Shown here piece by piece: positions 8,044-16,892 of a stretch of 64,000 bases of DNA. A program made the translations under genes and the position numbers. The DNA comes from Fodinicurvata fenggangensis DSM 21160 (lineage in GTDB: Bacteria > Pseudomonadota > Alphaproteobacteria > Kiloniellales > DSM-21159), in contig NZ_JMLV01000007.1 in NCBI RefSeq assembly GCF_000686045.1, positions 1 through 64,000 on the forward strand, read 5' to 3'. Below the pieces are notes generated by a model that did not search any database, had not been told where the DNA came from, and saw nothing but the letters and a program-made list of their open reading frames with translations. How positions within the stretch are numbered: position 1 is the first letter of the stretch; each line of letters starts with the position of its first letter.

Positions 8044-9359
8044 CAGTAGACCTCGGTGTAAAGCTGGCAGATTTCATCGGTGGACTTGCCCTTGAGCATC
8101 CCGATCTCGCCGCGCTTGTGCATGATATAGGCCTCGGCCAGCTCGGGCCCCAGCCAGGACAGCGCCTTGGCATCACCCTCCAATGCCTGCAGCGCCTCCT
8201 CCAGGCTTTGCGGCAGGGTGGTGATGCCGCGCGCGGCGCGCTCCTCGACGGACAGGGTCTCGGGATCCTCCTGGCCGATGATGGGTGCAGGCAGCTCCTC
8301 GCGAATTCCGGCCAGGCCGGCATAGACCAGCATGCCCAGCTGCAGGTAGGGACTGGCCGCCGCATCGGCGGCGCGGTACTCGAGGTTGTAGCGCTTGGCC
8401 ACGTCCACCGAGGGATCCTCGGGCACTGGACAGATGCGCAAGGTCGCCTCGCGGTCGCGCAGGCCCAGGTTGGTCCAGTAGGCGGACCAGGAATGCGGCT
8501 TCAGGCGCTCGTAGGACATGACGCTGGGCGTCGCCAACGCGCAGAGCGCACGGGCGTGGCGCAGCAGGCCGGCGCTGAAGCTCGCGGCCTGGCGGCTCAG
8601 TCCTCCCGGTCCGTCGGGATCGTAGGTCACGGGATTGCCCTGGTCGTCGGTGAAGCTGAAGTGGATATGCACCCCATTGCCCGCCGCACCCCGCGTGACC
8701 ACGGGCGAGAAGCTGACATGCCCGCCGTGGCGACGGCCCAGGGCGCGCGTGATCTCGCGCAGCTTCACGGCGTGGTCGGCGGCGGCCAGGCCATCGGCGG
8801 GATCGATTGTGACCTCGAACTGGCGCGGGCCGTATTCCGGCAGGAAGGTGTCGGGCTGGATGCCGTTGGCGCGCAGCGCGCCGATCAGCTCGTTGATGAA
8901 CTCCTCGACACCGCGCAGCGAGCCGATGGAATAGGAATCGCCCACCCGGTCGTCGGCGGCGTCATAGTGAAACTCGTGCTCGAAGGCCGCCAGCAGGTTC
9001 AGCCCCGTCTCGGCCTTCAGGTCAGCAAGCGCGCGGCGCAGGAAGCTGCGCGGGCAGCAGCTCCAGGGCTGGCCGTCCAGCGTCTTTATGTCACCCAGGA
9101 TGAAATGCTCGACGGGCGCGTCGTCATAGTCCAGGCGCACGTCGCCGTCCGGGTCCGGGGTCAGTATCAGGTCACCAAGCGCACCCCAGGGCGTGGCCTG
9201 GATGCTGCCGAAGCAGTTGATCATGCTGTTGGTCGGGGTCCAGCCGACGCCGAACTTGCGCCGCTTTTCCAGGTCGCGCGCGGGAAACCCCTTGCCACGC
9301 ACCTGTCCGGCCAGGTCCGAGGTGCAGAGGGTCACGATGGATTCGGCTTCAAATGCCAT
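8043..9359 (-). CDS. Glutamine synthetase family ligase (GlnA-like, probable gamma-glutamyl-amine ligase)
   Basis: ATP-grasp-like glutamine synthetase fold protein of 438 residues. The catalytic-domain markers are AAFEHEFHYD (metal-binding Glu), GAAGNGVHIHFSF (equivalent of the NGSGMHxHxS loop) and LGLRDREATLRICP (Arg-containing ATP/glutamate site). The N-terminal grasp domain is short and divergent, with GWTPTNSMINCFG. It is not the housekeeping GlnA. Relatives such as PuuA or IpuC join glutamate to amines as the first step of catabolism. It sits after a Liv-type binding protein and before an FGase-like hydrolase, so ligation and later release of glutamate is possible. No adenylylation site was recognised. 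Confidence 0.8.
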   Translation of the reverse strand: MAFEAESIVTLCTSDLAGQVRGKGFPARDLEKRRKFGVGWTPTNSMINCFGSIQATPWGALGDLILTPDPDGDVRLDYDDAPVEHFILGDIKTLDGQPWSCCPRSFLRRALADLKAETGLNLLAAFEHEFHYDAADDRVGDSYSIGSLRGVEEFINELIGALRANGIQPDTFLPEYGPRQFEVTIDPADGLAAADHAVKLREITRALGRRHGGHVSFSPVVTRGAAGNGVHIHFSFTDDQGNPVTYDPDGPGGLSRQAASFSAGLLRHARALCALATPSVMSYERLKPHSWSAYWTNLGLRDREATLRICPVPEDPSVDVAKRYNLEYRAADAAASPYLQLGMLVYAGLAGIREELPAPIIGQEDPETLSVEERAARGITTLPQSLEEALQALEGDAKALSWLGPELAEAYIMHKRGEIGMLKGKSTDEICQLYTEVY

Positions 9360-9410
9360 GGCGCAGCTTTCTCCAAATTAATCTTGGCCGGTCTTTTCAG
9401 GGCAGGAAGG

Positions 9411-9440
9411 GCGGGAGGCGGCAGCCAGGCCGCCTCCCGC
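9411..9440 (-). terminator. Hairpin between binding-protein gene and GS-like gene
   Basis: A perfect 12-bp stem, GCGGGAGGCGGC / GCCGCCTCCCGC, with loop AGCCAG, begins 18 bases after the stop of the Liv binding-protein gene. There is no strong T-run on the minus strand. It probably acts as an attenuator or mRNA stabiliser that keeps the binding protein more abundant than the downstream enzymes. Confidence 0.55.
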
Positions 9441-9457
9441 CGGACAAGGACGCGTCC

Positions 9458-10645
9458 TTACTCCTGCAGTTCGCCCTCGAGGCCTTCCTCGGGACGCCAG
9501 ATCTCCAGGACGTTGAACTCACCGCCCTGCACCTCGATGATCGAGATGGGCTTCGGCGGCACCATGTTCTCACGCGTGTAGGAGATCGGGCCGGTCACCG
9601 CCTTGTAATCGCGGGTCTGCTCCAGGGCATCCCGGATGTCGGCGGGATCGGCAGAACCGGCGGTCTCGATGGCATTGGCGATCAGGCCGATGGCATCGTA
9701 GCCCAGCGGCGTGAAGGAGTTCTCGGGCGGACGGTCGTATTCCTCCTCGTAGTCCGCGATGAACTGCTCCACCTCGGGACGGTCGTCGCCGCGGTAGGTG
9801 TGGCTGGAGAAATAGACGTCGTTGGCCAGCTCCGGCCCCGGCGTTTCCGCCACCAGCGGGGTGTCGAAGCCGTCACCCGAGACGATGGGGATGTCGATCC
9901 CGGCCTCGCGGATCTGACGCACCGTCAGGCCGGCCTCGCTGGGGATGGCCGAGATGAAGACGCCTTCCACCGGCGGATCCAGGGATTCCATGCGCGAAAT
10001 CTGGCTGGAGAAGTCCGTGTCGCCCATCATGAAGCTGACTTCCTCGGCGATCTCACCGCCGTTCTCCTTGAAGCGCTCCTTGAAGAACTTGGACAGGGCC
10101 TTGGTGAAGTCCATGGACTCGTCGGTCCAGACCATGACCCGATCGAGATCGAGCTCCTCGCTGGCGTAGTCGGCGATGGCGTAGGACTGGTCATCATCGC
10201 CGAAGGCGGTCATGAACATGTAATCGCCAACCCAGGTCGGCAGCATCGGGTGCGTGGCCCCGGAGGTCACGAAGGGGATGCCGTTTTCCTGGAAGGTCGG
10301 GGCGGCGGCCATGACGAAGGTGGTGTCGCCGTAGCCGATGCCGGCCACGACGTCCTCGGACACCGCTTCCTGGGCTGCGGTGGCCGTTTCGCCCTGGTCG
10401 GTGCGGGTGTCGTAGGAGATCAACTCGACCTCGCGGCCCAGCAGGCCGCCGGCTTCGTTGATCTGCTTCACCCGCAACTCGGCGGCGGCGAGCGCCGGCG
10501 CGTCGATGGAAGACATGCCCCCGGTCAGGTTATAGAGTGCGGCAATACGGATCGGTTCGTCGTCCTGGGCGGACGCACCTCCAATTCCCAGGCTGAGAGC
10601 CAGTGCGCCAGCGGCGACACCGGTCAACAAGTCACGACGTTTCAT
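9458..10645 (-). CDS. Branched-chain-amino-acid-type ABC transporter substrate-binding protein
   Basis: Periplasmic type-I binding protein of the LivJ/LivK family, 395 residues, feeding the LivHMGF-like permease encoded just upstream. An N-terminal export signal runs to about residue 26 (KRRDLLTGVAAGALALSLGIG), then the mature protein starts near AQDDEPIRIAALYNLTGG. The twin arginines suggest possible Tat export. The family fold follows with AAAQEAVSEDVVAGIGYG and PIVSGDGF. Members often bind amides, urea or aromatic acids rather than leucine, so the ligand cannot be named. The start overlaps the permease gene by 14 bases, and a strong hairpin follows the stop. Confidence 0.88.
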   Translation of the reverse strand: MKRRDLLTGVAAGALALSLGIGGASAQDDEPIRIAALYNLTGGMSSIDAPALAAAELRVKQINEAGGLLGREVELISYDTRTDQGETATAAQEAVSEDVVAGIGYGDTTFVMAAAPTFQENGIPFVTSGATHPMLPTWVGDYMFMTAFGDDDQSYAIADYASEELDLDRVMVWTDESMDFTKALSKFFKERFKENGGEIAEEVSFMMGDTDFSSQISRMESLDPPVEGVFISAIPSEAGLTVRQIREAGIDIPIVSGDGFDTPLVAETPGPELANDVYFSSHTYRGDDRPEVEQFIADYEEEYDRPPENSFTPLGYDAIGLIANAIETAGSADPADIRDALEQTRDYKAVTGPISYTRENMVPPKPISIIEVQGGEFNVLEIWRPEEGLEGELQE

Positions 10646-11708
10646 TAGGAAACCCTCCTCTGTGCTCGTGGGATGTTTTACTTGGTGGTTTGCCAGGCGT
10701 TGTCATCCGCCTGGTTACCGGCTCGCCGGAGCCGAAGAGCCCCTGCGGCCGGAATAGCAGCACCGCGATCAGGAGGGTCGCGGTGACGATCTGGACGAGG
10801 CCATAGGCATCGATGGCCCGCTCAATGGGGCGTGCCGCCTCGCTGATGACGCTGAGCGCGATGGCCGCCAGCGCGGCGCCGATCAGGCTGCCGCTGCCGC
10901 CGAGCACCACCATGACGACGATCATGAAGGCCGTCACGATGCCGAAGGAGTTGGGCGTCAGGTTGGTGACCAGATGCGCCCAGAGTGCGCCGGCCACACC
11001 GGCGAAGAAGGCCCCCAGGACGAAGGCGAACAGCTTCAGCCGCGCGCGGCGCACGCCAATGGAGGCCGAGGCCAGCTCGTTCTCGCGGATCGACATCAGG
11101 GCCCGCCCCAGCGAGGCATGCTTCAACTGCCAGGTCACGAACAGCGTGACCGCCACCCAGCCGTAAATCCACCAGAGATTGGACAGGCGCGGCAGGCCCG
11201 CCAGCCCGATGGCGCCGCGCGTGATGGAGTCCATGTTGTTGATCAGCACCTGCACGATGACGATCAGGCCCAGGGTGGCCACGGCCAGGTAGTGCCCGCG
11301 CAGGCGCAGCACCGGAAAGCCGGCGATCAGCGCCGCCACGGCCGCCACCACGCCGCCGGCCAGTGTCGCCGGCAGCAGGGACAGCTCGGACGTGGCGATG
11401 AACTCGGGCAGGCCGGGCAGCATGGTGGACTTGCGCATTGCCGGGAAGGTCAGGATCGCCGCCGTGTAGCCGCCCAGCATCATGAAGGCGGGATGGCCCA
11501 GCGAGAAAAGGCCCGTCAGGCCGTTCGAGAAGGACAGGCTGACCGCCAGGATGATGTTGATGCCGGCAAAGCCGATGACGGTGCGCTCGAAGGGCGTCAG
11601 CCAGGCCTCGGCCCCGGCGATCAGCGCCGCGCCGATCAGCAGCAGCCCGATGCCAAGCGCGGCCGGATTGTGGCGCAGTCTGTCCATCATGCCCGTTCCC
11701 CCCGTCAT
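10632..11708 (-). CDS. ABC transporter permease, LivM type
   Basis: Inner-membrane permease of 358 residues with about nine hydrophobic helices and the LivM family pattern, SFSNGLTGLFSLGHPAFMMLGGY near the N-terminus and FVLGAFFAGVAGALWAHL in the C-terminal half. It pairs with the LivH-type permease upstream (ATGA-type overlap, four bases) and overlaps the binding-protein gene by 14 bases. The ATG at 11708 is used here; a second ATG pair at 11690/11687 has a G-rich ribosome site and is a possible alternative, because the sequence GGAACGGGCATGA occurs twice in a row there. Confidence 0.88.
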   Translation of the reverse strand: MTGGTGMMDRLRHNPAALGIGLLLIGAALIAGAEAWLTPFERTVIGFAGINIILAVSLSFSNGLTGLFSLGHPAFMMLGGYTAAILTFPAMRKSTMLPGLPEFIATSELSLLPATLAGGVVAAVAALIAGFPVLRLRGHYLAVATLGLIVIVQVLINNMDSITRGAIGLAGLPRLSNLWWIYGWVAVTLFVTWQLKHASLGRALMSIRENELASASIGVRRARLKLFAFVLGAFFAGVAGALWAHLVTNLTPNSFGIVTAFMIVVMVVLGGSGSLIGAALAAIALSVISEAARPIERAIDAYGLVQIVTATLLIAVLLFRPQGLFGSGEPVTRRMTTPGKPPSKTSHEHRGGFPNETS

Positions 11709-12598
11709 GCCCGTTCCTCCGCTGGCTTTCCGAGCAGTCCGTTCGGCATGACCAGCAGCACCAGGATCAACAGGCCGAAGACGAAGGCGTCACGATAGGA
11801 TCCGTATTCGCTGGGCAGCATGCCGACGATCATGATCTCGGCCATGCCCAGCAGGTAGCCGCCGAGCGCCGCGCCCGCCAGGCTGCCGACCCCGCCGATG
11901 ACGGCGGCGACGAAGGCCTTCAGGCCGGGCACGAAGCCCATCAGGGGATCGATCTGGCCATAGCGCCCGCCCCACATCAGGCCGGCCAGGCCGGCCAGCG
12001 CGCCACCCACGGCGAAGGCCGCCGTGATGACGCGGTTGACGGGGATACCCATCAGCTGTGCCGCCGAGACGTTCTCGGAGGTGGCGCGCATGGCGATGCC
12101 CAGGCGTGTGCGCTTGACGAACAGCGTCAGCACCAGCAGCGAGATCAGGGTGGCGGCGACGATCAGGATGTCCAGGGTCGTCACGCGGGCGCCGAAGAAG
12201 TCGTGGTTCGTGCGCAGCAGGCCCGGCAGGCGCACCGAGCGCGGCTGCGCGCTCAGCAGCAGGATGCCGACGTTCTGGATCAGGATCGAGACCCCCAGCG
12301 AGGTGATGAAGCCGTTGACCTGAGGCGCCTGGCGCTGGGGCCGGAAGACCAGGAACTCGATGATCGCCGCCACCGCGGCCCCCACGGCCAGCGTGGCCGG
12401 CACGATCACCCAGAGCGGCAGGCCGGCCGCGGCGAAGACCAGGAAGGTGCTGAACGCACCGATCATCGCCACGTCGCCATGGGCGAAGTTGATCAGGCGC
12501 ACGATGGAATAGATCATCGAGAAGCCCACCGCCACCAGGGCGTACATGGACCCCAGGACCAGACCGTTGATCAGCTGCTGCAGGACATAGGCGCTCAT
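11705..12598 (-). CDS. ABC transporter permease, LivH type
   Basis: Inner-membrane permease of 297 residues. It opens with the typical LQQLINGLVLGSMYALVAVG and IVRLINFAHGDVAMIGAF, and carries FAVGGALAGLAGLMWG and GLKAFVAAVIGGVGSLAGA, all LivH signatures. It forms the translocation channel with the LivM-type protein. The gene overlaps its upstream neighbour (LivF-type ATPase) and its downstream neighbour (LivM type) by four bases each, so the operon is translationally coupled. Confidence 0.9.
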   Translation of the reverse strand: MSAYVLQQLINGLVLGSMYALVAVGFSMIYSIVRLINFAHGDVAMIGAFSTFLVFAAAGLPLWVIVPATLAVGAAVAAIIEFLVFRPQRQAPQVNGFITSLGVSILIQNVGILLLSAQPRSVRLPGLLRTNHDFFGARVTTLDILIVAATLISLLVLTLFVKRTRLGIAMRATSENVSAAQLMGIPVNRVITAAFAVGGALAGLAGLMWGGRYGQIDPLMGFVPGLKAFVAAVIGGVGSLAGAALGGYLLGMAEIMIVGMLPSEYGSYRDAFVFGLLILVLLVMPNGLLGKPAEERA

Positions 12599-13371
12599 GA
12601 GGAGGTCTCCATGGGCGGGATCTCAGCTCCTGTGGCTTGTGTCGTCTCGATTCCCAGATAGGCCTCCCGGACCGAGGGGTCCTCGGCCAGCTCGCTGGCG
12701 TTGCCGGAAATCGTGATCTTCCCGTTCTCGATCACATAGGCCCGGTCGGCGACCTCCAGCGCCATGGCGGCATTCTGCTCGACCAGGAAGACCGTGGTGC
12801 CCTGGGCACGGATCTCCTCGATCCGGTCGAAGATCTGGTCGATCACCTGGGGTGCCAGGCCGAGCGAGGGCTCGTCCAGCATCAACAGGCGCGGACGCGA
12901 CATCAGGGCCCGGGTCAGCGCCAGCATCATCTGCTCGCCGCCCGACAGCTGCCCGGCCTTCAGGTCGGCGCGCTCGCGCAGGATGGGAAACAGCTCGAAG
13001 TAATGCTCCACGTCAGCGCCGATCTGGTCGTCATGGCGCAGGTAGGCGCCCATGCGCAGGTTCTCCATCACCGACAGGCCGCCGAAGACCTGCCGCCCCT
13101 CGGGACAGTGCGCGATGCCCAGCTTGACGATGTTTTCGGGGCGCAGGCTGGTCAGCGAAACCGGCCCTGACTCTCCGGCAAAAGTGATGCTGCCGCTTTT
13201 CGGGCGCAGCAGGCCGGAAATGGTGGAGAGAGTCGAGGTCTTGCCGGCCCCGTTGCCCCCCAGCAGGGCCACGATCTCGCCCTGCCCCACCGACAGCGAC
13301 ACATCGTTCAGCACCTGCGAGGCGCCGCGCCAGACATTAATGCTTTCCACCTTCAGCAGCGCGTCAGGCAA
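12595..13371 (-). CDS. ABC transporter ATP-binding protein, LivF type
   Basis: Cytoplasmic ATPase of 258 residues. It has Walker A GGNGAGKTST, signature LSGGEQMMLALTRAL, Walker B LLMLDEPSLGLAP and switch region FLVEQNAA, the last two being LivF-like. I place the start at TTG 13371, overlapping the LivG stop by eight bases, because the protein then begins MPDALLKVESINVW as in relatives and a G-rich ribosome site lies upstream. The longer open frame adds arginine-rich residues that are shadow sequence. Confidence 0.85.
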   Translation of the reverse strand: MPDALLKVESINVWRGASQVLNDVSLSVGQGEIVALLGGNGAGKTSTLSTISGLLRPKSGSITFAGESGPVSLTSLRPENIVKLGIAHCPEGRQVFGGLSVMENLRMGAYLRHDDQIGADVEHYFELFPILRERADLKAGQLSGGEQMMLALTRALMSRPRLLMLDEPSLGLAPQVIDQIFDRIEEIRAQGTTVFLVEQNAAMALEVADRAYVIENGKITISGNASELAEDPSVREAYLGIETTQATGAEIPPMETSS

Positions 13372-14158
13372 CCTTCTTCCCCCTGCCCTTGCCAAGATAG
13401 GCCTCCGCCACCGCCGGTGTCGCCTGCACCTCCTCGGGCGTGCCGTCGGCAATCAGTTCACCGCGATTGAGCACCTGGACACGCCGGCACAGCGACATGA
13501 CGAAGCGCATGTCGTGTTCCACCAGCACCAGGGTCAGGCCCAGGTCCTCGTGGATCACGGCAATCATCTTCTTGAGTTCCTCGGTTTCCGTGGCGTTCAT
13601 GCCGGCGGCCGGCTCGTCCAGCAGCAGCACGCGCGGCTCGGTGGCCAGCGCGCGGGCGATCTCGAGCTTGCGCTGATGGCCATAGGGCATGTCGCCGGCG
13701 CGCTGGTCGATGAAATCCGCCAGCCCCACGGTTTCCATCAGGGCACAGGCCTTCTCGCGCATCCGGCGCTCGCTGGCGCGTGCGCCCGGCAGCGCCAGGA
13801 TGGTGGACAGCCAGCCCGCGCCATGGCGCATGTGATAGCCGGCGGCCACGTTTTCCCAGGCGGAGAGATCCTTGAACAGGCGGATGTTCTGGAAGCTGCG
13901 GGCGATGCCGGCCTCGGCGAAGGCTTCGGGTTGCGATCCCGTCAGGTTGCGGCCGTCCAGCGAGATGCTGCCGGCCGAGGGCGGCAACACGCCGGAGAGC
14001 AGGTTGAAGGCCGTGGTCTTGCCGGCGCCGTTGGGTCCGATCAGGCCCAGCAGATCGCCCTTGGAGAGCTTCACGGAATAGTCCTGCAGCGCCACGACAC
14101 CGCCAAATCGCCGGCTCAAACGATCGCCTTCCAACAGCGTATCTGGCGTATCAACCAT
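13364..14158 (-). CDS. ABC transporter ATP-binding protein, LivG type
   Basis: Cytoplasmic ATPase of 264 residues, first gene of the eight-gene operon. Motifs are Walker A GPNGAGKTTAFNLLSG, the LivG-specific GIARSFQNIRLF, signature PYGHQRKLEIARAL, Walker B LLLDEPAAGMN, and LVEHDM. ATG at 14158 is preceded by AAAGGG at good spacing; extending upstream adds 55 residues with no family match. The promoter must lie in the 224-base gap shared with the divergent amidase gene at 14383. Confidence 0.9.
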   Translation of the reverse strand: MVDTPDTLLEGDRLSRRFGGVVALQDYSVKLSKGDLLGLIGPNGAGKTTAFNLLSGVLPPSAGSISLDGRNLTGSQPEAFAEAGIARSFQNIRLFKDLSAWENVAAGYHMRHGAGWLSTILALPGARASERRMREKACALMETVGLADFIDQRAGDMPYGHQRKLEIARALATEPRVLLLDEPAAGMNATETEELKKMIAVIHEDLGLTLVLVEHDMRFVMSLCRRVQVLNRGELIADGTPEEVQATPAVAEAYLGKGRGKKVA

Positions 14159-14382
14159 CTCTGACCCTTTGCAGGATTTCGTTTGTTTGCACGCCGTCAA
14201 TTCTGGCGCAGCTGTGAATGATACGTTACAAAATACCGATAAACCTTGCAATCCTGTAATGATTGACAAAGCCTTTTTCCACGGCGAAGAAACATCTTCC
14301 AGCAAGCAGCGCCGGCGCGCCACAAGGGCTGCACCGGCCCCAGGTCCACAAGACTGAGAGACAAGAGGAGCCCGCAGAAACC
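14159..14382. promoter_or_regulatory. Divergent promoter region between livG-like and amidase genes
   Basis: This 224-base gap serves two divergent transcripts. Its first half (14200-14280) is clearly more AT-rich than the flanks, including AATGATACGTTACAAAATACC, fitting promoter DNA. I could not assign exact -35/-10 boxes or an operator. Confidence 0.45.
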
Positions 14383-15081
14383 ATGACCAGGACCCTGAAC
14401 CCGATTCCGCCCGTCGACGCCGAAGACGGCAGTTACCGTTACCGCCCCATCGAACCCGGCAAGACGGCGCTGCTGTCCATCGACATGCAGAACATGGAGG
14501 CCGGCAAGCCCTTGCGCGAACGCGCCAAGGTCGAAGGCACCCCGGAGTGGAAGAAGCGCTTTTTCTTCGAGCGCGTGGAGACTGTGGTCATCCCCGCCCA
14601 GCAGCGCCTGCAGGCGGCCGCGCGGGCGGCGGGCATCGAGGTCATCTACACCGTGATCCAGAGCCTGACCCAGGACGGGCGTGACCGCAGCCTGGACCAC
14701 AAGATCTCGCGCCTGCACGCGGCCAAGGGCTCCTGGGAAGGCGCCGTGATCGACGAGGTCGCCCCGGTGGGCGACGAGATCGTCATTCCCAAGACGGCCT
14801 CGGGCATCTTCAACTGCACCAACATCGAATACGTCCTGCGCAACCTGGGCGTCGAATACCTGGTCGTCTATGGCGTGGTCACCGACCAGTGCGTCGAATC
14901 CACCGTGCGCGATGCCGCCGACCGCGGCTTCATGGTGACCGAGATCGAGGACGCCTGCGCCACCTATACCGAGGATCGCCACCTGCGCTCCATCAAGGCC
15001 ATGGACGGCCACTACGCCCGCGCGCTGTCTGCCGACAGCTTCATCGCCGAGTTGGACGCCCTGGGCCTGAAGACGGCGTAA
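14383..15081 (+). CDS. Isochorismatase-fold cysteine hydrolase (second copy)
   Basis: Amidase of 232 residues. The triad is D34 in LLSIDMQNME, K137 in IVIPKTASGIF and C170 in VVTDQCVESTVR. Start: ATG at 14383 after AAGAGGAG; the longer frame upstream has no conserved residues. It is divergent from the Liv/GS-like operon, whose last gene encodes a similar protein, so the two probably act on related amides or on successive steps. Ureidoacrylate- and biuret-type hydrolases look alike at this level. It converges with the P1-family gene with only three bases between the stops. Confidence 0.85.
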   Translation: MTRTLNPIPPVDAEDGSYRYRPIEPGKTALLSIDMQNMEAGKPLRERAKVEGTPEWKKRFFFERVETVVIPAQQRLQAAARAAGIEVIYTVIQSLTQDGRDRSLDHKISRLHAAKGSWEGAVIDEVAPVGDEIVIPKTASGIFNCTNIEYVLRNLGVEYLVVYGVVTDQCVESTVRDAADRGFMVTEIEDACATYTEDRHLRSIKAMDGHYARALSADSFIAELDALGLKTA

Positions 15082-15084
15082 GGC

Positions 15085-16092
15085 TCAGGTCCTGCCCCAA
15101 GCTTCCTGCCACGTCGGCAGGCTATCCCCCTCTGCCGGCGTGGCGGCATGAACACCGCGGGCGATGGCGCGCGCCAGACAGCTCGCGGCGGCGTGTCCCA
15201 GCAGCATCTGGTCGCTGGCCGGGTCCTCCAGCGGCCGCGCCCCGGTGGCCAGTGAGAAGACCAGATCCCCGTCCAGCGGCGTGTGCGAGGGCACCAGACT
15301 GCGCGCCATGCCATCATGGGCCACGGTCGCCAGGCGCTTGGCCTGCCCCTTGGTCAGCACGGCATCGGTGGCGACAATGGCAATCGTGGTGTTGGCCTTG
15401 GCGTTCAGCGCCTCCAGCGTCTTGTTCTTCGGCAGGGTAAGCGGCACGGCCTCGGGACAGGGTCCAAGGCCCCCGAATTCGGCGCCCACCTCAAAGGGCG
15501 CCGCCCAGAAGTGGGGGTGCCCGGGCACGTTCGCACTGCCGAAGGCATTGACGGCCACCAGCGCGCCCACCGTATGCCCTGAGTCCAGAACCAGGGAGGC
15601 GGAGCCCAGACCACCCTTCAGCTCGGCGGTGCTGGCACCGGTGCCGGCCCCGGCGGTGCCGAGGGCGAAGTCCGTGCTGACGGCCTCCAGGGCCTCCGCA
15701 CCCAAGGCCCGGTAAGGGTTGTTGTTCCAGTCCTTGTCGCCGCCATTCAGCAGGTCGAAGAGGATGGCCGAGGGCACGATGGGCACCCGCATGTCGCCCA
15801 CGGCAAAGCCGCGCCCCTGCGCGCGCAGGGCATCCACCACGCCCGAGGCGGCATCCAGGCCGAAGGCAGAGCCGCCGGAGAGCACCAGGGCGTCCACCCC
15901 CTGCACCGTCTTGTCGGGCGCCAGCAGGTCGGTCTCCCGCGTGCCCGGCGCACCGCCCATGACCTCCACCGCGGCAACGGCCGGCTGGTCGGCCAGCAGG
16001 ACCGTGGTTCCGGACTTGACCCGCTCGTTCCGGGCATTGCCGACCTTCAGGCCGGGTACATCGGTAATCAGGTTGCGCACACCGGGTTTCAT
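15085..16092 (-). CDS. P1 family N-terminal nucleophile hydrolase (NylC/DmpA-like)
   Basis: Self-cleaving hydrolase of 335 residues from the peptidase S58/P1 group, which includes the aminopeptidase DmpA and 6-aminohexanoate oligomer hydrolase NylC. The N-terminal part has the family start GVRNLITDVPGLKVGNA and VDALVLSGGSAFGLDAASGV. The segment NTTIAIVATDAVLTKGQAKR places a cleavage bond between N234 and T235, the NylC-type site, so Thr would be the new N-terminal nucleophile. Start at ATG 16092, after a G-rich ribosome site; a longer frame is not supported. It is the last gene of the Dpp/ALDH/SDR operon. The substrate is probably a small amide or peptide. Confidence 0.87.
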   Translation of the reverse strand: MKPGVRNLITDVPGLKVGNARNERVKSGTTVLLADQPAVAAVEVMGGAPGTRETDLLAPDKTVQGVDALVLSGGSAFGLDAASGVVDALRAQGRGFAVGDMRVPIVPSAILFDLLNGGDKDWNNNPYRALGAEALEAVSTDFALGTAGAGTGASTAELKGGLGSASLVLDSGHTVGALVAVNAFGSANVPGHPHFWAAPFEVGAEFGGLGPCPEAVPLTLPKNKTLEALNAKANTTIAIVATDAVLTKGQAKRLATVAHDGMARSLVPSHTPLDGDLVFSLATGARPLEDPASDQMLLGHAAASCLARAIARGVHAATPAEGDSLPTWQEAWGRT

Positions 16093-16108
16093 GCCCCCTC
16101 CCTTGCGT

Positions 16109-16855
16109 TCAGATGCAGCGTCCGCCGTCCACTTCCATGGCGACACCGGTCACCATGGAGGCCTCGTCCGAGCAGAGGAAGGCTGCGGTATTGCCCATGT
16201 CCTCGGCGGTGGAGAAGCGGCCGATGGGAATGGTCGAGAGGAACTTGGCCCGGACCTCGGGCGTGTCCTCGCCCATGAAGGACTTGAGCAGCGGCGTGTC
16301 ACCGGCCACGGGATTGATGGCGTTGACGCGTATGCCGGCCGGGGCCAGCTCCACCGCCATGGCCTTGGTGGCCGTGATCATCCAGCCCTTCGAGGCATTG
16401 TACCAGGACAGGCGCGGACGCGGGCTGACGCCGCCGGTGGAGGCAACGTTCAGGATGGCGCCGGTCCCGCGTTCCTTCATGTGTGGCAGCAGGGCCCGGG
16501 CCGTCAGGTAGACGGACTTCGTGTTCACCGCCAGCACGCGATCGAAGTCCTCCTCGCTGACCTCTTCCATGGCGGCCGGCAGGTGCGTAACCCCGGCGTT
16601 ATTCACCAGGATGTCCACCTGGCCGAAGGCCTCCAGCGCCGCCTGGCTCATCGCCTCGACGCTGTCCTTGCTGGCCACGTCCACTTTCTGTGCGATGGCC
16701 CTGTCGCCCAGCTCGCCGGCCAGGCTTTCGGCGGCCTCGCCATTGATGTCGGCGATCATGACCCGGGCGCCCTCGTCCAGGAACTTGCGCACGATGCCGG
16801 CTCCGAAGCCCGAGGCGCCGCCGGTCACGATGGCCGTCTTGTCCTTCAGTCTCAT
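16109..16855 (-). CDS. Short-chain dehydrogenase/reductase
   Basis: NAD(P)-dependent classical SDR of 248 residues. The cofactor motif TGGASGFG is at 11-18 and NNAG at 85-88; the catalytic residues are S139, Y152 and K156 (YNASK). IADINGE after the second strand, with an acidic residue, favours NAD(H). The C-terminal EVDGGRCI is a usual SDR end. It lies 37 bases after the aldehyde dehydrogenase gene and 16 bases before the P1 hydrolase gene, so it probably oxidises an alcohol intermediate feeding that dehydrogenase. The substrate cannot be read from sequence. Confidence 0.85.
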   Translation of the reverse strand: MRLKDKTAIVTGGASGFGAGIVRKFLDEGARVMIADINGEAAESLAGELGDRAIAQKVDVASKDSVEAMSQAALEAFGQVDILVNNAGVTHLPAAMEEVSEEDFDRVLAVNTKSVYLTARALLPHMKERGTGAILNVASTGGVSPRPRLSWYNASKGWMITATKAMAVELAPAGIRVNAINPVAGDTPLLKSFMGEDTPEVRAKFLSTIPIGRFSTAEDMGNTAAFLCSDEASMVTGVAMEVDGGRCI

Positions 16856-16892
16856 GCTCTTGTTGTCCTTTGTCTCTGTTGGTAAGGCGGGC

